This document shows positions 55,505 to 64,000 of a stretch of 64,000 nucleotides of DNA, one piece after another. The stretch covers positions 124,001 through 188,000 of the forward strand of contig NZ_LMHV01000041.1 in NCBI RefSeq assembly GCF_001429725.1, in the 5' to 3' direction. Positions within the stretch are counted from its first letter, which is position 1. The number at the start of each line of letters is the position of its first letter. The notes beneath the pieces were generated by a model. That model made no database searches, was not told the origin of the DNA, and was given only the letters and a program-made list of their open reading frames with translations. Made by a program: the position numbers and the translations under genes. This stretch comes from Rhizobium sp. Root708. GTDB taxonomy: Bacteria; Pseudomonadota; Alphaproteobacteria; Rhizobiales; Rhizobiaceae.

Positions 55505-56245
55505 TTAATACTTTGAAGAACGCTCCAACGACTGCCTTCCAGCCGAGCACTGCCCTCCAGCAGGATCGCATGAAACGGCCGTATCGACCACCAGCGCTGT
55601 CATTGCCAGCAAACCGACGCAGGCAAATCCGAGCGAGGCAGCGACGCCTACAGACGAAACAAAAATCGTTCCTCCGATGACCCCCGTTATGAACGAGATC
55701 CATGAACATCCGTGCACGCGTGCATGTGACCAACTGGCCGACTTCTTGAACGCGTGACCGATGGCCTGGCCGAAGCCGAACAGGGCTCCGGTAATGAACC
55801 CCTTGCCGACGTCCGTGCCCGAGACATTCTGGTGCATGACATTTTGCATCCCCATCGTCAGCCCGATGAGCAGCAAGGCAGGAGTGCCAAACCCGATAGC
55901 CGCCAGAAAGGCCGAAACGCAACAGAGCGCGATCTCACTCAAAATGAGAGCGAGAAGAGGTCTCTCAAGGGCATCAGATATCAGCGTTCCTATCGCGGAG
56001 CCTGCTACGAACGCAGAAATCACATAGAACGCCTGGAGGACATCGCTCCATTTTGCCTGTGCAAATGACATGCCCAAATGCGTGCTGTTCCCACTCATGA
56101 AGGACACATACAGATGATTGAGTTGCTGATACCCGATGGCATCCAGGAAACCTGCAATTGCGGTCGCGATTGACGCAAACAGCATCGGCTTCGACGGGTT
56201 TTCTCGACTCAGTCTTTTTAGCAGCGGGAGGAAAGTGCTTCGCAT
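55505..56245 (-). CDS. YoaK-family (DUF1275) integral membrane protein
   Basis: A 246-residue membrane protein with about six helices and the DUF1275 signatures GFLDAIGYQQLNHLYVSFMS and GMQNVMHQNVSG. Function of the family is unknown; small-molecule transport has been suggested by its topology. A short Cys-containing, charged C-terminal tail (CDPAGGQCSAGRQSLERSSK) is unusual. It is single, between degP and the secreted His-rich protein, reading leftward. Confidence 0.82.
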   Translation of the reverse strand: MRSTFLPLLKRLSRENPSKPMLFASIATAIAGFLDAIGYQQLNHLYVSFMSGNSTHLGMSFAQAKWSDVLQAFYVISAFVAGSAIGTLISDALERPLLALILSEIALCCVSAFLAAIGFGTPALLLIGLTMGMQNVMHQNVSGTDVGKGFITGALFGFGQAIGHAFKKSASWSHARVHGCSWISFITGVIGGTIFVSSVGVAASLGFACVGLLAMTALVVDTAVSCDPAGGQCSAGRQSLERSSKY

Positions 56246-56315
56246 GGTCGGATGCTACTCGTCAGATGGTGACACTGGCAGAGCTGCTCAAGCCGCTCTT
56301 TGATCCAAGTGGTGG

Positions 56316-56663
56316 TCAGTCAGGGCAAACATCTGATCGGAACGGCAGATCATCGCGATTGTAAAACCATTCAGGATAGCACTCATCCTCGTCATCGAAG
56401 TTGTCGATAAATCCGTCGCCGTGGCGGAACCGGCGCGTAATGCGATGGGTGCGGCTGAGATCGCCGCCTTGATACCCGATGTGATCTCCATCGAATCCTT
56501 CACCGCCGTCGCGACCGTAACCATGTGAGCGATCGCCGCCGCCGAAGCCGCCTTCATGTCCGCCACCGTGGTCACCATGGGCGATCGCAGTGGTCGATAT
56601 CAGGCAGGGAGCAGTGAGCGCCATCAAGGCAACTAGGATGACATGTGTCAGGCGCTTGGGCAT
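56316..56663 (-). CDS. Small secreted Gly/His-rich protein
   Basis: A 115-residue exported protein. A signal peptide (MPKRLTHVILVALMALTAPC, ending TTAIA) precedes a low-complexity mature part with GDHGGGHEGGFGGGDRSHGY. The region ends in an acidic patch (DNFDDEDECYPEWF) with two Cys residues overall. Such Gly/His-rich periplasmic proteins may bind metal ions, but that is inference. The start at 56663 gives a normal signal peptide; the longer frame does not. Confidence 0.65.
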   Translation of the reverse strand: MPKRLTHVILVALMALTAPCLISTTAIAHGDHGGGHEGGFGGGDRSHGYGRDGGEGFDGDHIGYQGGDLSRTHRITRRFRHGDGFIDNFDDEDECYPEWFYNRDDLPFRSDVCPD

Positions 56664-56900
56664 GGAGCGTTCCTTTTGAACGGCGACAAGAAGACGGCTG
56701 CAATCCACCGCAATCTAGCTCTTGCCGGCATGCCGGTGATCTATACCGACGTTTAACCGGCTCATACTTACAGGCATGCGCCGCGAGAACGTGCTGGCGC
56801 TGGACGAAAGCCAAGCCGGTTTCTCTTTCCCTATTGACGTCGAGAAGCAGAACCGACCAAACAGTCTTCGAAGCTGCATCAAAGACGGGGACGGGACCGG

Positions 56901-57656
56901 ATGCGAGAAACTGATTTCGTCAGCGGATTCGCCAGAGGGCTGAAGGTCATCGAAGCTTTCGAGGAAACGCGCCAGCGTTTGTCGATTGCGGAAGCGGCGA
57001 AGCTGACCGGGCTCGACCGCGCCACCGTGCGGCGGTCGCTGCTCACCCTCGCCGAACTCGGCTATGCCGATTACGACGGGAAATTCTTCACCCTGACACC
57101 CAAGATCCTGCGGCTCGGACATGCCTACCTCTCGGCGACACCCCTGCCCGTGCTGATCCAGCCGCATCTGGATCAGCTGTCGGAAAAAGCCGGCCAGAGC
57201 GCCTCGGCCTCTGTGCTCGACAACACGGAGGTCGTTTACATCGCGCGCGCCTCGCAGCGTCGCGTCATGTCGATCAACCTGACGCCCGGAAGCCGGTTGC
57301 CTGCCTTCTGCGCCTCGATGGGCCGCGTGCTGCTGGCAGCGCTTCCTGAAGCAGAAGCGAGAGCGGTCCTTGCGCGCACGGACCGTAAGCCCAACACGCC
57401 GAACACCAAGACCGATGTCGAGGAGCTGCTGGCGGAGTTTCGACGCGTCCGCGAGCAAGGCTACGCTCTTATAGACCAGGAGCTGGAAATCGGTCTTTGC
57501 TCGATCGCAGTTCCTGTGGAGAACGATCGCGGGCAGACGGTGGCGGCGATCAACATCGGCGCACCGGCTGCGCACATATCAGCGGCCGAAATGCCTGCGC
57601 GCTACCTGCCGCTGCTCAGAGAGACACAGAAGGCGCTCCGCCTGGTCTTGCGCTAG
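56901..57656 (+). CDS. pcaR: IclR-family regulator of the beta-ketoadipate pathway
   Basis: A 251-residue regulator with an N-terminal winged helix (about residues 12-70, SIAEAAKLTGLDRATVRRSL) and an IclR effector-binding domain (SRLPAFCASMGRVLLAALPE, then an LCSIAVPV end). It resembles PcaR/PobR-type IclR proteins, which activate pcaIJF when beta-ketoadipate is present. Its expected operator lies at 16087 near pcaI, 40 kb away. It converges with pobR, overlapping by 4 bases. PcaR is preferred to PobR because an AraC-type pobR is adjacent. Confidence 0.85.
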   Translation: MRETDFVSGFARGLKVIEAFEETRQRLSIAEAAKLTGLDRATVRRSLLTLAELGYADYDGKFFTLTPKILRLGHAYLSATPLPVLIQPHLDQLSEKAGQSASASVLDNTEVVYIARASQRRVMSINLTPGSRLPAFCASMGRVLLAALPEAEARAVLARTDRKPNTPNTKTDVEELLAEFRRVREQGYALIDQELEIGLCSIAVPVENDRGQTVAAINIGAPAAHISAAEMPARYLPLLRETQKALRLVLR

Positions 57657-58540
57657 CCGCCAAGCTTGGCGCGCTCCGCCTGACGCCATGACCGAGGGGT
57701 CTGCCCGGTCTGCTTGAGAAAGAAACGCGAAAAATAGGCGGGATCGGAAAAGCCGAGGCGATAGGCGATCTCCTGCACGCTGCCAAACGTGAACACCAGC
57801 TCGCGCTTTGCCTCATCAAGCAGCTTGCGAGCGATCAGTTCATGCGCGCCGTAGCCCGTCGTTGCGCGTACGATCCGGTTGAGATGGGTCGGCGAGACGC
57901 CGAGCGCCTTGGCATAGAACGCCGCTGGCTGGTGTGATTTGAAATGCTGCTGGATCAGGCCGTGCAGCAGTTCCATGCGGCGTTCATTTTCGTCCGCAGC
58001 CGCCTTGTCTTCCGGTCCCGCGGAAGACAGCCGTGCCGTCAGCAGCAGCGAGGCCGTCAGATAGGATTCCAGCAAGTCGTTGCGCCCGGCCCGCTGCTGC
58101 GAGAACTCTTGCCCGAGCCGCCGCAGGCAGGTCGCGACATGCCGCGCGTCTTCGTCGTTCACATCGAGCTTCGTCAGATGCGGCGATGCCATCCAGGCGC
58201 CGAGCCGGCTGCGATCGCCGGGGATCGCCTTCAGGTGCGAACTCAACACCGTGATGACGAAGCCATCGATATCCTTGGAAAAACGAAAGCCGTGATCGAG
58301 CCCGGGAGGAACTGTCACCACCGACTGCGCTTCGATCGGATGCCAGACGCCGGAGAACATCGCCTCGCCGGCCCCGCCATCGATGTACAAGATTTGAAAG
58401 AAGCCATCGTGGCGGTGCGGCCGAATTTCCCAATGATGCAAGCTACTTCTTGATGGAATCGTTTCGCAATGCAGCCAGAAATCGGGTTTTTGTCCGCTGC
58501 TTTCACCGTAGAGCTCGTATGTCGGAACACGCCTCGCCAC
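57653..58540 (-). CDS. pobR: AraC-family activator of pobA
   Basis: A 295-residue AraC/XylS regulator. The N-terminal cupin-like domain (HHWEIRPHRHDGFFQILYID) binds the inducer, and two C-terminal helix-turn-helices (about 190-290) include VQEIAYRLGFSDPAYFSRFF. The GTG at 58540 follows an AGGGAGG site and is preferred over a TTG 21 bases upstream. It is divergent from pobA with 114 bases between. This is the known rhizobial pobR-pobA arrangement in which 4-hydroxybenzoate induces hydroxylation. Confidence 0.88.
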   Translation of the reverse strand: MARRVPTYELYGESSGQKPDFWLHCETIPSRSSLHHWEIRPHRHDGFFQILYIDGGAGEAMFSGVWHPIEAQSVVTVPPGLDHGFRFSKDIDGFVITVLSSHLKAIPGDRSRLGAWMASPHLTKLDVNDEDARHVATCLRRLGQEFSQQRAGRNDLLESYLTASLLLTARLSSAGPEDKAAADENERRMELLHGLIQQHFKSHQPAAFYAKALGVSPTHLNRIVRATTGYGAHELIARKLLDEAKRELVFTFGSVQEIAYRLGFSDPAYFSRFFLKQTGQTPRSWRQAERAKLGG

Positions 58541-58630
58541 AGTCGCCTCCCTGCGCCGCAATGTTCGATTAGTGCAATTTCATGGCGGAATTGTCCATTG
58601 TTGATCGCTCCGCGCCTCGGCAGAATTTGA

Positions 58631-59827
<1,197 letters not shown>

Positions 59828-59856
59828 CTCCCCCTTCCGCCATCCACGGAAGGGAA

Positions 59857-59905
59857 CTGTCAAACGGCGGCGGTTTGCGTCACGCCGCCGTTTGACAGAT
59901 TTTTA
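59857..59905 (+). terminator. Strong intrinsic terminator after pobA
   Basis: A perfect 16-bp stem (CTGTCAAACGGCGGCG / CGCCGCCGTTTGACAG) with a 10-base loop is followed by ATTTTTA. It also lies at the end of the convergent cyclase gene. Confidence 0.9.
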
Positions 59906-61495
59906 TGCAGTGCGCGGTGTTTGTTCATCGACAACGGCCATGGCTTCCGCCAGCGCCGCGCGAACACGCGCACGCTCCTCCGGATCGAGCTGCGTCATGT
60001 CGAGGTGCAGATCGAGGCCGGCAAAATGCTCGCTCAGGACACGCAGATTGCAATCGGTGCCAACCAATCCGTTGACCGCATAGGGGACGATCTCCCGCTG
60101 TATCCCCTTCATCGTGATCGGCGGAAGCGGTGTCGCGTCGACGATATCCTTCACCAGCGCGTAGGTTTCGTAGCTGATGACGATCTTCCCGCCCTCGGCG
60201 ATGGACTGCAGCCTTGCTGCCAGGTTCGCCTCGGCGCCGATGATCGTGTAGTCCATCCGGTCGTTGCTGCCGAAATTGCCGACGTTGCAATAGCCCGAGT
60301 TGATGCCCATTCTGACGATGAACGGCTCTTCCGTGCCGTCGAGCCTCCACTTTTCCTTGAGTTCTCCGAGGCGCCGCTGCATGTCGACAGCCATGCGCAG
60401 GCATGCTTTCGCATCCTCGACGGCGCCGTTGGTTTCCGGATCACCGAAGAACACCAGCACGGCATCGCCGATAAACTTGTCGAGCGTACCGCCGTGCTTC
60501 AACGCGATGGCCGCCATCTCGGTCAGGTATTCGTTCAGCATTTCCGTCAGGGCCTCCGGCTGCAGGCGCTCGGCGGTGGCCGTAAAGTCCTTGATGTCAG
60601 AGAAGAAGATGCTCAGCCGCTTGCGCTCCGTCTGAACGACGACGTCCTTCTGGCCGCTGAAAATGCTTTTGTAGACCTGTGGCGAGAGATAACGCGAAAT
60701 CTTCATCGAGATGCTGGCGAGGAACTCGTTGGCCGATTCCAGATCGCGGTTGAAGCCCTGGATCAGCGCGGTCTGCCGTTGCTGGAAGATGATGAAACCG
60801 ATGCCGAGCGCGGCCATGCAGAGGAAGTAAAGCAGGAGATACTTGAACGCGAAGACGTTGCGCGCGAATGGCTGCTTGATGATGACTTCCTGAATACCGC
60901 GCACGTCACCGACCTTCCAGTCCGTCTTCGGGCTCTCCGGGTGCGTGTTGTGGCATGCCACACACGCCTTCCCCATGATGACAGGCGTCACCAGGCGAAA
61001 GGTGTTGGTGAAGCCGCTGCGGGTGATTTCGGTCGGCGTCTGCTTCTGATCTCCACGTAGCGCAGTCAGCGCCTTCGTCTCGAACGGGTCGAGAGGATGA
61101 GGCGCGCGCCGCTTGAACGGCAGATCCGAGAGGAAGCGATAGGTAATGTTGGCCTGCTGCTGACGGATGACGTCGCCCAGTTCCAGTGAAAGAGTGGCAG
61201 GGATGGGAATCGCACCGGGGATGTCCGCGTACTCGTGGGTGACGGTCGTGCCGGTGTCGCCACCGTTGGCGTGCGCGGCAAGAATGCGTCCGACGACATT
61301 GCTGGCATAGTATGAGCGTATGCTTGTTATCAACGAACTCATATCCTCGGCCTGGCGTTTGACGGCGCCCTGTGAGAGGGTGCTGACATCAAGCCAGACG
61401 GCAACCGGCAGACCGGCCAGCATCGCCAGGATCATGAAGGTGATGAAATATCCCGACTTTCGCGCGGTGTGACCGCGATCCGCTCCGTATGCCAC
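59903..61495 (-). CDS. Adenylate/guanylate cyclase with periplasmic c-type heme sensor
   Basis: A 530-residue membrane protein. Two transmembrane helices (about 14-36 and 217-238) enclose a periplasmic domain of the Tll0287-like (DUF3365) type. Its CVACHNTHP motif at about 178-186 should bind a c-type heme. A short coiled linker leads to a class III nucleotide cyclase domain with metal-binding Asp residues in FFSDIKDFT and FIGDAVLVFFGDP. It would make cAMP (or cGMP) in response to heme-ligand or redox state. The GTG start at 61495 has a GAGG site; a TTG at 61510 is possible. Confidence 0.83.
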   Translation of the reverse strand: MAYGADRGHTARKSGYFITFMILAMLAGLPVAVWLDVSTLSQGAVKRQAEDMSSLITSIRSYYASNVVGRILAAHANGGDTGTTVTHEYADIPGAIPIPATLSLELGDVIRQQQANITYRFLSDLPFKRRAPHPLDPFETKALTALRGDQKQTPTEITRSGFTNTFRLVTPVIMGKACVACHNTHPESPKTDWKVGDVRGIQEVIIKQPFARNVFAFKYLLLYFLCMAALGIGFIIFQQRQTALIQGFNRDLESANEFLASISMKISRYLSPQVYKSIFSGQKDVVVQTERKRLSIFFSDIKDFTATAERLQPEALTEMLNEYLTEMAAIALKHGGTLDKFIGDAVLVFFGDPETNGAVEDAKACLRMAVDMQRRLGELKEKWRLDGTEEPFIVRMGINSGYCNVGNFGSNDRMDYTIIGAEANLAARLQSIAEGGKIVISYETYALVKDIVDATPLPPITMKGIQREIVPYAVNGLVGTDCNLRVLSEHFAGLDLHLDMTQLDPEERARVRAALAEAMAVVDEQTPRTA

Positions 61496-61708
61496 GACAA
61501 ACCTCGTCAAGATCGATCCGGGCCAGCACTGAACAGATCAGGAATGCCGGCCGCCGTTGCGCGTCGCCTATTTCCTCTGTCATGCACCGGTAATTCAGCC
61601 ACGCATCTCGGCGAAGAACCCTTCCCGCAATGCAATATCGACAGGAGCACGCGTCCCTCCACGCCGTCAACCGCGCCATCGGTCCAATTTTGGAGGTATG
61701 TCGAGTGG

Positions 61709-62137
61709 CTAGACCTTACGAAACTCCAGTTCGTAGACCACCTCCTCGCCGTTCTTCGGGTCAATACCGGGCGCGCCGGTGATCGACAGACGGCTTCCGT
61801 CGATGGAAAAGGGTCTGATCAGGTCGCTGACGCCCCAGGCAGGATTCCAACTTGCGTCGACATGGTGAACCACGCGCCCGTTCTCGTATGTGTAGGTTCC
61901 GGCATAGGCGAGCATAGAGTCGAATAGCGCAGCCTTCTCGGCATCACTTGGCACCGCCCCCTTCAAGGCCGGTCTGTCCCGCCTGACGACGACAGCCATC
62001 ACCCGCCCGTCCGGTTGATAGGACAGATAGCCGACAGGGTCAGGACCCATTGCATCCGTGACGGCGCCCGAGGCGATGGCCCGACGCTTCCACGAGATCA
62101 TTCGCCACGTCCCATGCAATGCTGCGGCACCTCCCAT
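61709..62137 (-). CDS. Lipocalin-like domain protein
   Basis: A 142-residue single beta-barrel-like domain. Characteristic parts are HGTWRMISWKR, YLSYQPDGRVMAVVVRRDRP, the conserved AYAGTYTYENGRVVHHVDAS and a closing VVYELEFRKV. The family binds small hydrophobic or aromatic ligands, and homologues are often found near aromatic catabolism genes. No signal peptide from this start, so cytoplasmic. It lies between the heme cyclase and pcaQ on the minus strand. The start at 62137 has a GAGGGAGG site. Confidence 0.75.
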   Translation of the reverse strand: MGGAAALHGTWRMISWKRRAIASGAVTDAMGPDPVGYLSYQPDGRVMAVVVRRDRPALKGAVPSDAEKAALFDSMLAYAGTYTYENGRVVHHVDASWNPAWGVSDLIRPFSIDGSRLSITGAPGIDPKNGEEVVYELEFRKV

Positions 62138-62204
62138 GGTCCCCTCCCTCGTGCGCAGTTCATCCGCACAGATTAGCACGTGCGCACTTAAGCGAACAGG
62201 CTGC

Positions 62205-63137
62205 CTAAAGGCTGTCAGCAGCAGCAACCTCGGCGGCGGCCTCGCGGATCGTTTGCATCAGGATCGATTGCGGAAGCGAAGGGATCGCATCGGTACGCAT
62301 GGTCAGGCCAACGGGCCCACGGGTCTCGGTCGTATCGATCGGCAGGACACAGAGAACACCGTCGCTGACATCCGAGGCGACCACACCGCTCGAGATGATC
62401 CAGATCGCATCGCTCTTGCGCACGAAAGCTCGCCCGAATGCGTCTGACACGGTCTCGATCTGGTTCGGCAGGCTCGCCACGCCGTTGGCGATCAGGAAGC
62501 TTTCGACGAATGGCCTGATGATCGAGGCTCTCGTCGGCATCAGCACGGTATAATCTCCAAGGCTGGAGAACAGAGACCGGCGGGACTCGAGAAGCGGATG
62601 ACCGGCCCTGACCGCAAAGACGACCTGTTCGGAATACAGATGTTCGAACGAGAAGCCCGCCATCTTCTCCGCACTGGCAAGCCGGCCGACGACCACATCG
62701 AGATCGCCGACCCTCAACTGCTCGAGAAGAACGGCATTCTCCCCGGTCACGATCTTGATCCGGCTCCAGGTGTTTTCCTTCAGGAAAAGCTCCATCGCGC
62801 GCGGCATGATCCGCGTCGATACCGTCGGAAGCGCGCCGATGCGGATCGGCGGTGCCTCGCCGAAACGTTCCTGCGATACGGAATCCAGTCCCTGGCGCAA
62901 GGCGGTCAGCGCAGCGCCCGCATGCCGCAGGAACACCTCGCCGTAGCGCGTGATCTTGATGCCGCGCCCGTCTCGCTCGAAAACCGCGACGCCCAACACT
63001 TCTTCCAGCTCGCGGATCGTTTTCGTGACGGCGGGCTGGCTGACATGCAGCAGCTCCGCGGCCTTCATCACGCTTTTCTGACGCGCGACCTCGACAAATG
63101 TCTGGAGATGGCGAAACTTCACGCGACTGTCGATCAT
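62205..63137 (-). CDS. pcaQ: LysR-type activator of the protocatechuate genes
   Basis: A 310-residue regulator. The HTH spans residues 5-65 (FRHLQTFVEVARQKSVMKAA) and includes LHVSQPAVTKTIRELEEVLG. The C-terminal domain binds the inducer (carboxymuconolactone or related). It is divergent from pcaD, the known rhizobial pcaQ-pcaD layout, and activates the pcaDCHGB operon. The start at 63137 gives the normal PcaQ beginning MIDSRVKFRHL; an ATG 9 bases upstream is possible. The operator overlaps its start region. Confidence 0.92.
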   Translation of the reverse strand: MIDSRVKFRHLQTFVEVARQKSVMKAAELLHVSQPAVTKTIRELEEVLGVAVFERDGRGIKITRYGEVFLRHAGAALTALRQGLDSVSQERFGEAPPIRIGALPTVSTRIMPRAMELFLKENTWSRIKIVTGENAVLLEQLRVGDLDVVVGRLASAEKMAGFSFEHLYSEQVVFAVRAGHPLLESRRSLFSSLGDYTVLMPTRASIIRPFVESFLIANGVASLPNQIETVSDAFGRAFVRKSDAIWIISSGVVASDVSDGVLCVLPIDTTETRGPVGLTMRTDAIPSLPQSILMQTIREAAAEVAAADSL

Positions 63138-63144
63138 GGTTTTC

Positions 63145-63160
63145 ATAACCTCAGAGTTAT
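63145..63160. promoter_or_regulatory. Probable PcaQ binding site
   Basis: The element ATAACC-TCAG-AGTTAT is nearly palindromic and agrees with the PcaQ consensus ATAACC-N4-GGTTAA on the left half and at four of six bases on the right. It contains a LysR-type T-N11-A core. It lies between pcaQ and pcaD, about 100 bases before the pcaD start. Confidence 0.6.
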
Positions 63161-63258
63161 TGAAATGCCACGAAATATCATTTTACCTAACCAGATTAAA
63201 CATCCAATTTGCCAGTGGGTCTGCGTGTGGCTTAGGCACCGCAGAGAGGAGATTTGCA

Positions 63259-64000
63259 GTGCAGTTTGCTCGTATCAACGATATCGCCATTCACTATCAG
63301 CTGATCGGCGCAGCCGCCGACAAGCCCGTCATCGTCTTTTCCAATTCGCTTGGAACGGACTTCCGCATCTGGCGCGACGTTATCGTGCGTCTGGCCGGTG
63401 ACTACGCGATCGTGCTCTACGACAAGCGCGGACACGGGCTTTCCGATGTCGGCCAAGTGCCCTACTCCATGCAGGACCATGCATCGGATCTGATCGGCCT
63501 CCTGGATCTGCTGTCGGTCAAGCAGGCCTTTATCTGTGGCCTTTCCGTCGGCGGTTTGATCGCGCAAGCGCTCTATGAGCAGCGGCCCGATCTGGTGCGT
63601 GGCCTGATCCTCTGTGACACGGCCCATAAGATCGGCACCACTGAAAGCTGGAACGCGCGCATCGCGACCGTCGCCAGCAAGGGCATCGGCAGCATCGTCG
63701 ATGGTGTGATGAAGTTGTGGTTCACGCCTACGTTCCGGCGTCCCGAAAACACCGCCTATCACGGCTACAGCAACATGCTCGTGCGCCAACCCGTTGAAGG
63801 CTATATCGCCACCTGCGAAGCGATCCGCGACGCCGACTATACGGTGGCAGCCACCAAGATTGGCGTTCCGACGATCTGCATCGTCGGCGATCAGGATGGC
63901 TCGACGCCACCCGATCTCGTCAAGTCCACCGCCAAGCTTATTCCCAATGCCCGTTTCGAGATCATTCGCGATGCCGGGCATATCCCCTGCGTGGAGCAGC
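63259..64000 (+). CDS. pcaD: 3-oxoadipate enol-lactonase, 3' end cut off
   Basis: The first 247 codons of an alpha/beta hydrolase that hydrolyses beta-ketoadipate enol-lactone to beta-ketoadipate. It starts at a GTG (MQFARINDIAIHYQLIG) with a GAGAGGAGA site. The FSNSLGTDFRIW block, the DKRGHGLSD turn and the nucleophile elbow CGLSVGGLIAQALYEQ (Ser about residue 96) are all typical of PcaD, as is VGDQDGSTPPD near the acid. The His-containing end GHIPCVEQ is reached at the window edge. The remaining pca genes should follow. Confidence 0.93.
   Translation, partial: MQFARINDIAIHYQLIGAAADKPVIVFSNSLGTDFRIWRDVIVRLAGDYAIVLYDKRGHGLSDVGQVPYSMQDHASDLIGLLDLLSVKQAFICGLSVGGLIAQALYEQRPDLVRGLILCDTAHKIGTTESWNARIATVASKGIGSIVDGVMKLWFTPTFRRPENTAYHGYSNMLVRQPVEGYIATCEAIRDADYTVAATKIGVPTICIVGDQDGSTPPDLVKSTAKLIPNARFEIIRDAGHIPCVEQ

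Noticed and set aside
63232-63981. A 249-codon leftward ORF at the right edge
   Set aside because: It is the shadow of pcaD, which starts with GTG at 63259 and has full family motifs on the plus strand.

Overview
The window looks like a replicon of a Rhizobiaceae alphaproteobacterium (Rhizobium / Ensifer / Agrobacterium group). The evidence is high-GC coding, IclR-type PcaR and LysR-type PcaQ control of a beta-ketoadipate pathway, MHS transporters, several small rhizobial-type hypothetical proteins, and a VirA/VirG-like two-component pair. No tRNA, rRNA, CRISPR array, transposase or integrase was seen.

Left part (0-16 kb). The window opens with the 5' end of a zinc-type polyol dehydrogenase and a PtsN-like EIIA protein. 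A sulfate ABC importer operon (sbp-cysT-cysW-cysA) follows. Next come a double-PAS diguanylate cyclase, a secreted esterase, a cardiolipin synthase / EEP-phosphatase pair, a group of very small stress-type and membrane proteins (two not previously obvious, of 25 and 57 aa), a GST and an SDR. The pcaIJF operon, reading leftward behind a PcaR-box-like operator, ends this part.

Middle part (16-56.7 kb). This is a patchwork of accessory functions. It holds two LysR/oxidoreductase divergons, a FAD monooxygenase, epoxide-hydrolase-like and OsmC/Ohr proteins, an OmpR-type regulator, an extra TatA, a cytochrome P460, and a sodium:solute symporter with its DUF3311 partner. A VirG-like regulator and VirA-like kinase follow, preceded by three vir-box-like sites. 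Further on are an MHS transporter, an EnvZ-type kinase, a FixL/FixJ-type pair, an aldehyde dehydrogenase, a ketopantoate-reductase-like enzyme and decayed acetoin-pathway remnants (acetolactate decarboxylase and acetolactate synthase fragments). An oxalate decarboxylase with a NAD formate dehydrogenase, an RND efflux pair, a DegP protease and a YoaK-family membrane protein complete the region.

Right part (56.9-64 kb). The aromatic pathway resumes with pcaR, pobR, pobA, a c-heme-sensor adenylate cyclase, a lipocalin-like protein, pcaQ and the start of pcaD. PobA makes protocatechuate from 4-hydroxybenzoate, PcaD hydrolyses the enol-lactone, and PcaIJ and PcaF convert beta-ketoadipate to succinyl-CoA and acetyl-CoA. 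The ring-cleavage genes (pcaGHBC) probably lie beyond the right edge.

The most interesting points are the VirA/VirG-like pair with its vir-box-like array but no visible transfer genes, set between two halves of a phenolic-acid pathway; the periplasmic heme-c adenylate cyclase inside the pob/pca cluster; the roughly 40 kb separating pcaIJF from pcaR; and the acetoin-gene remnants.
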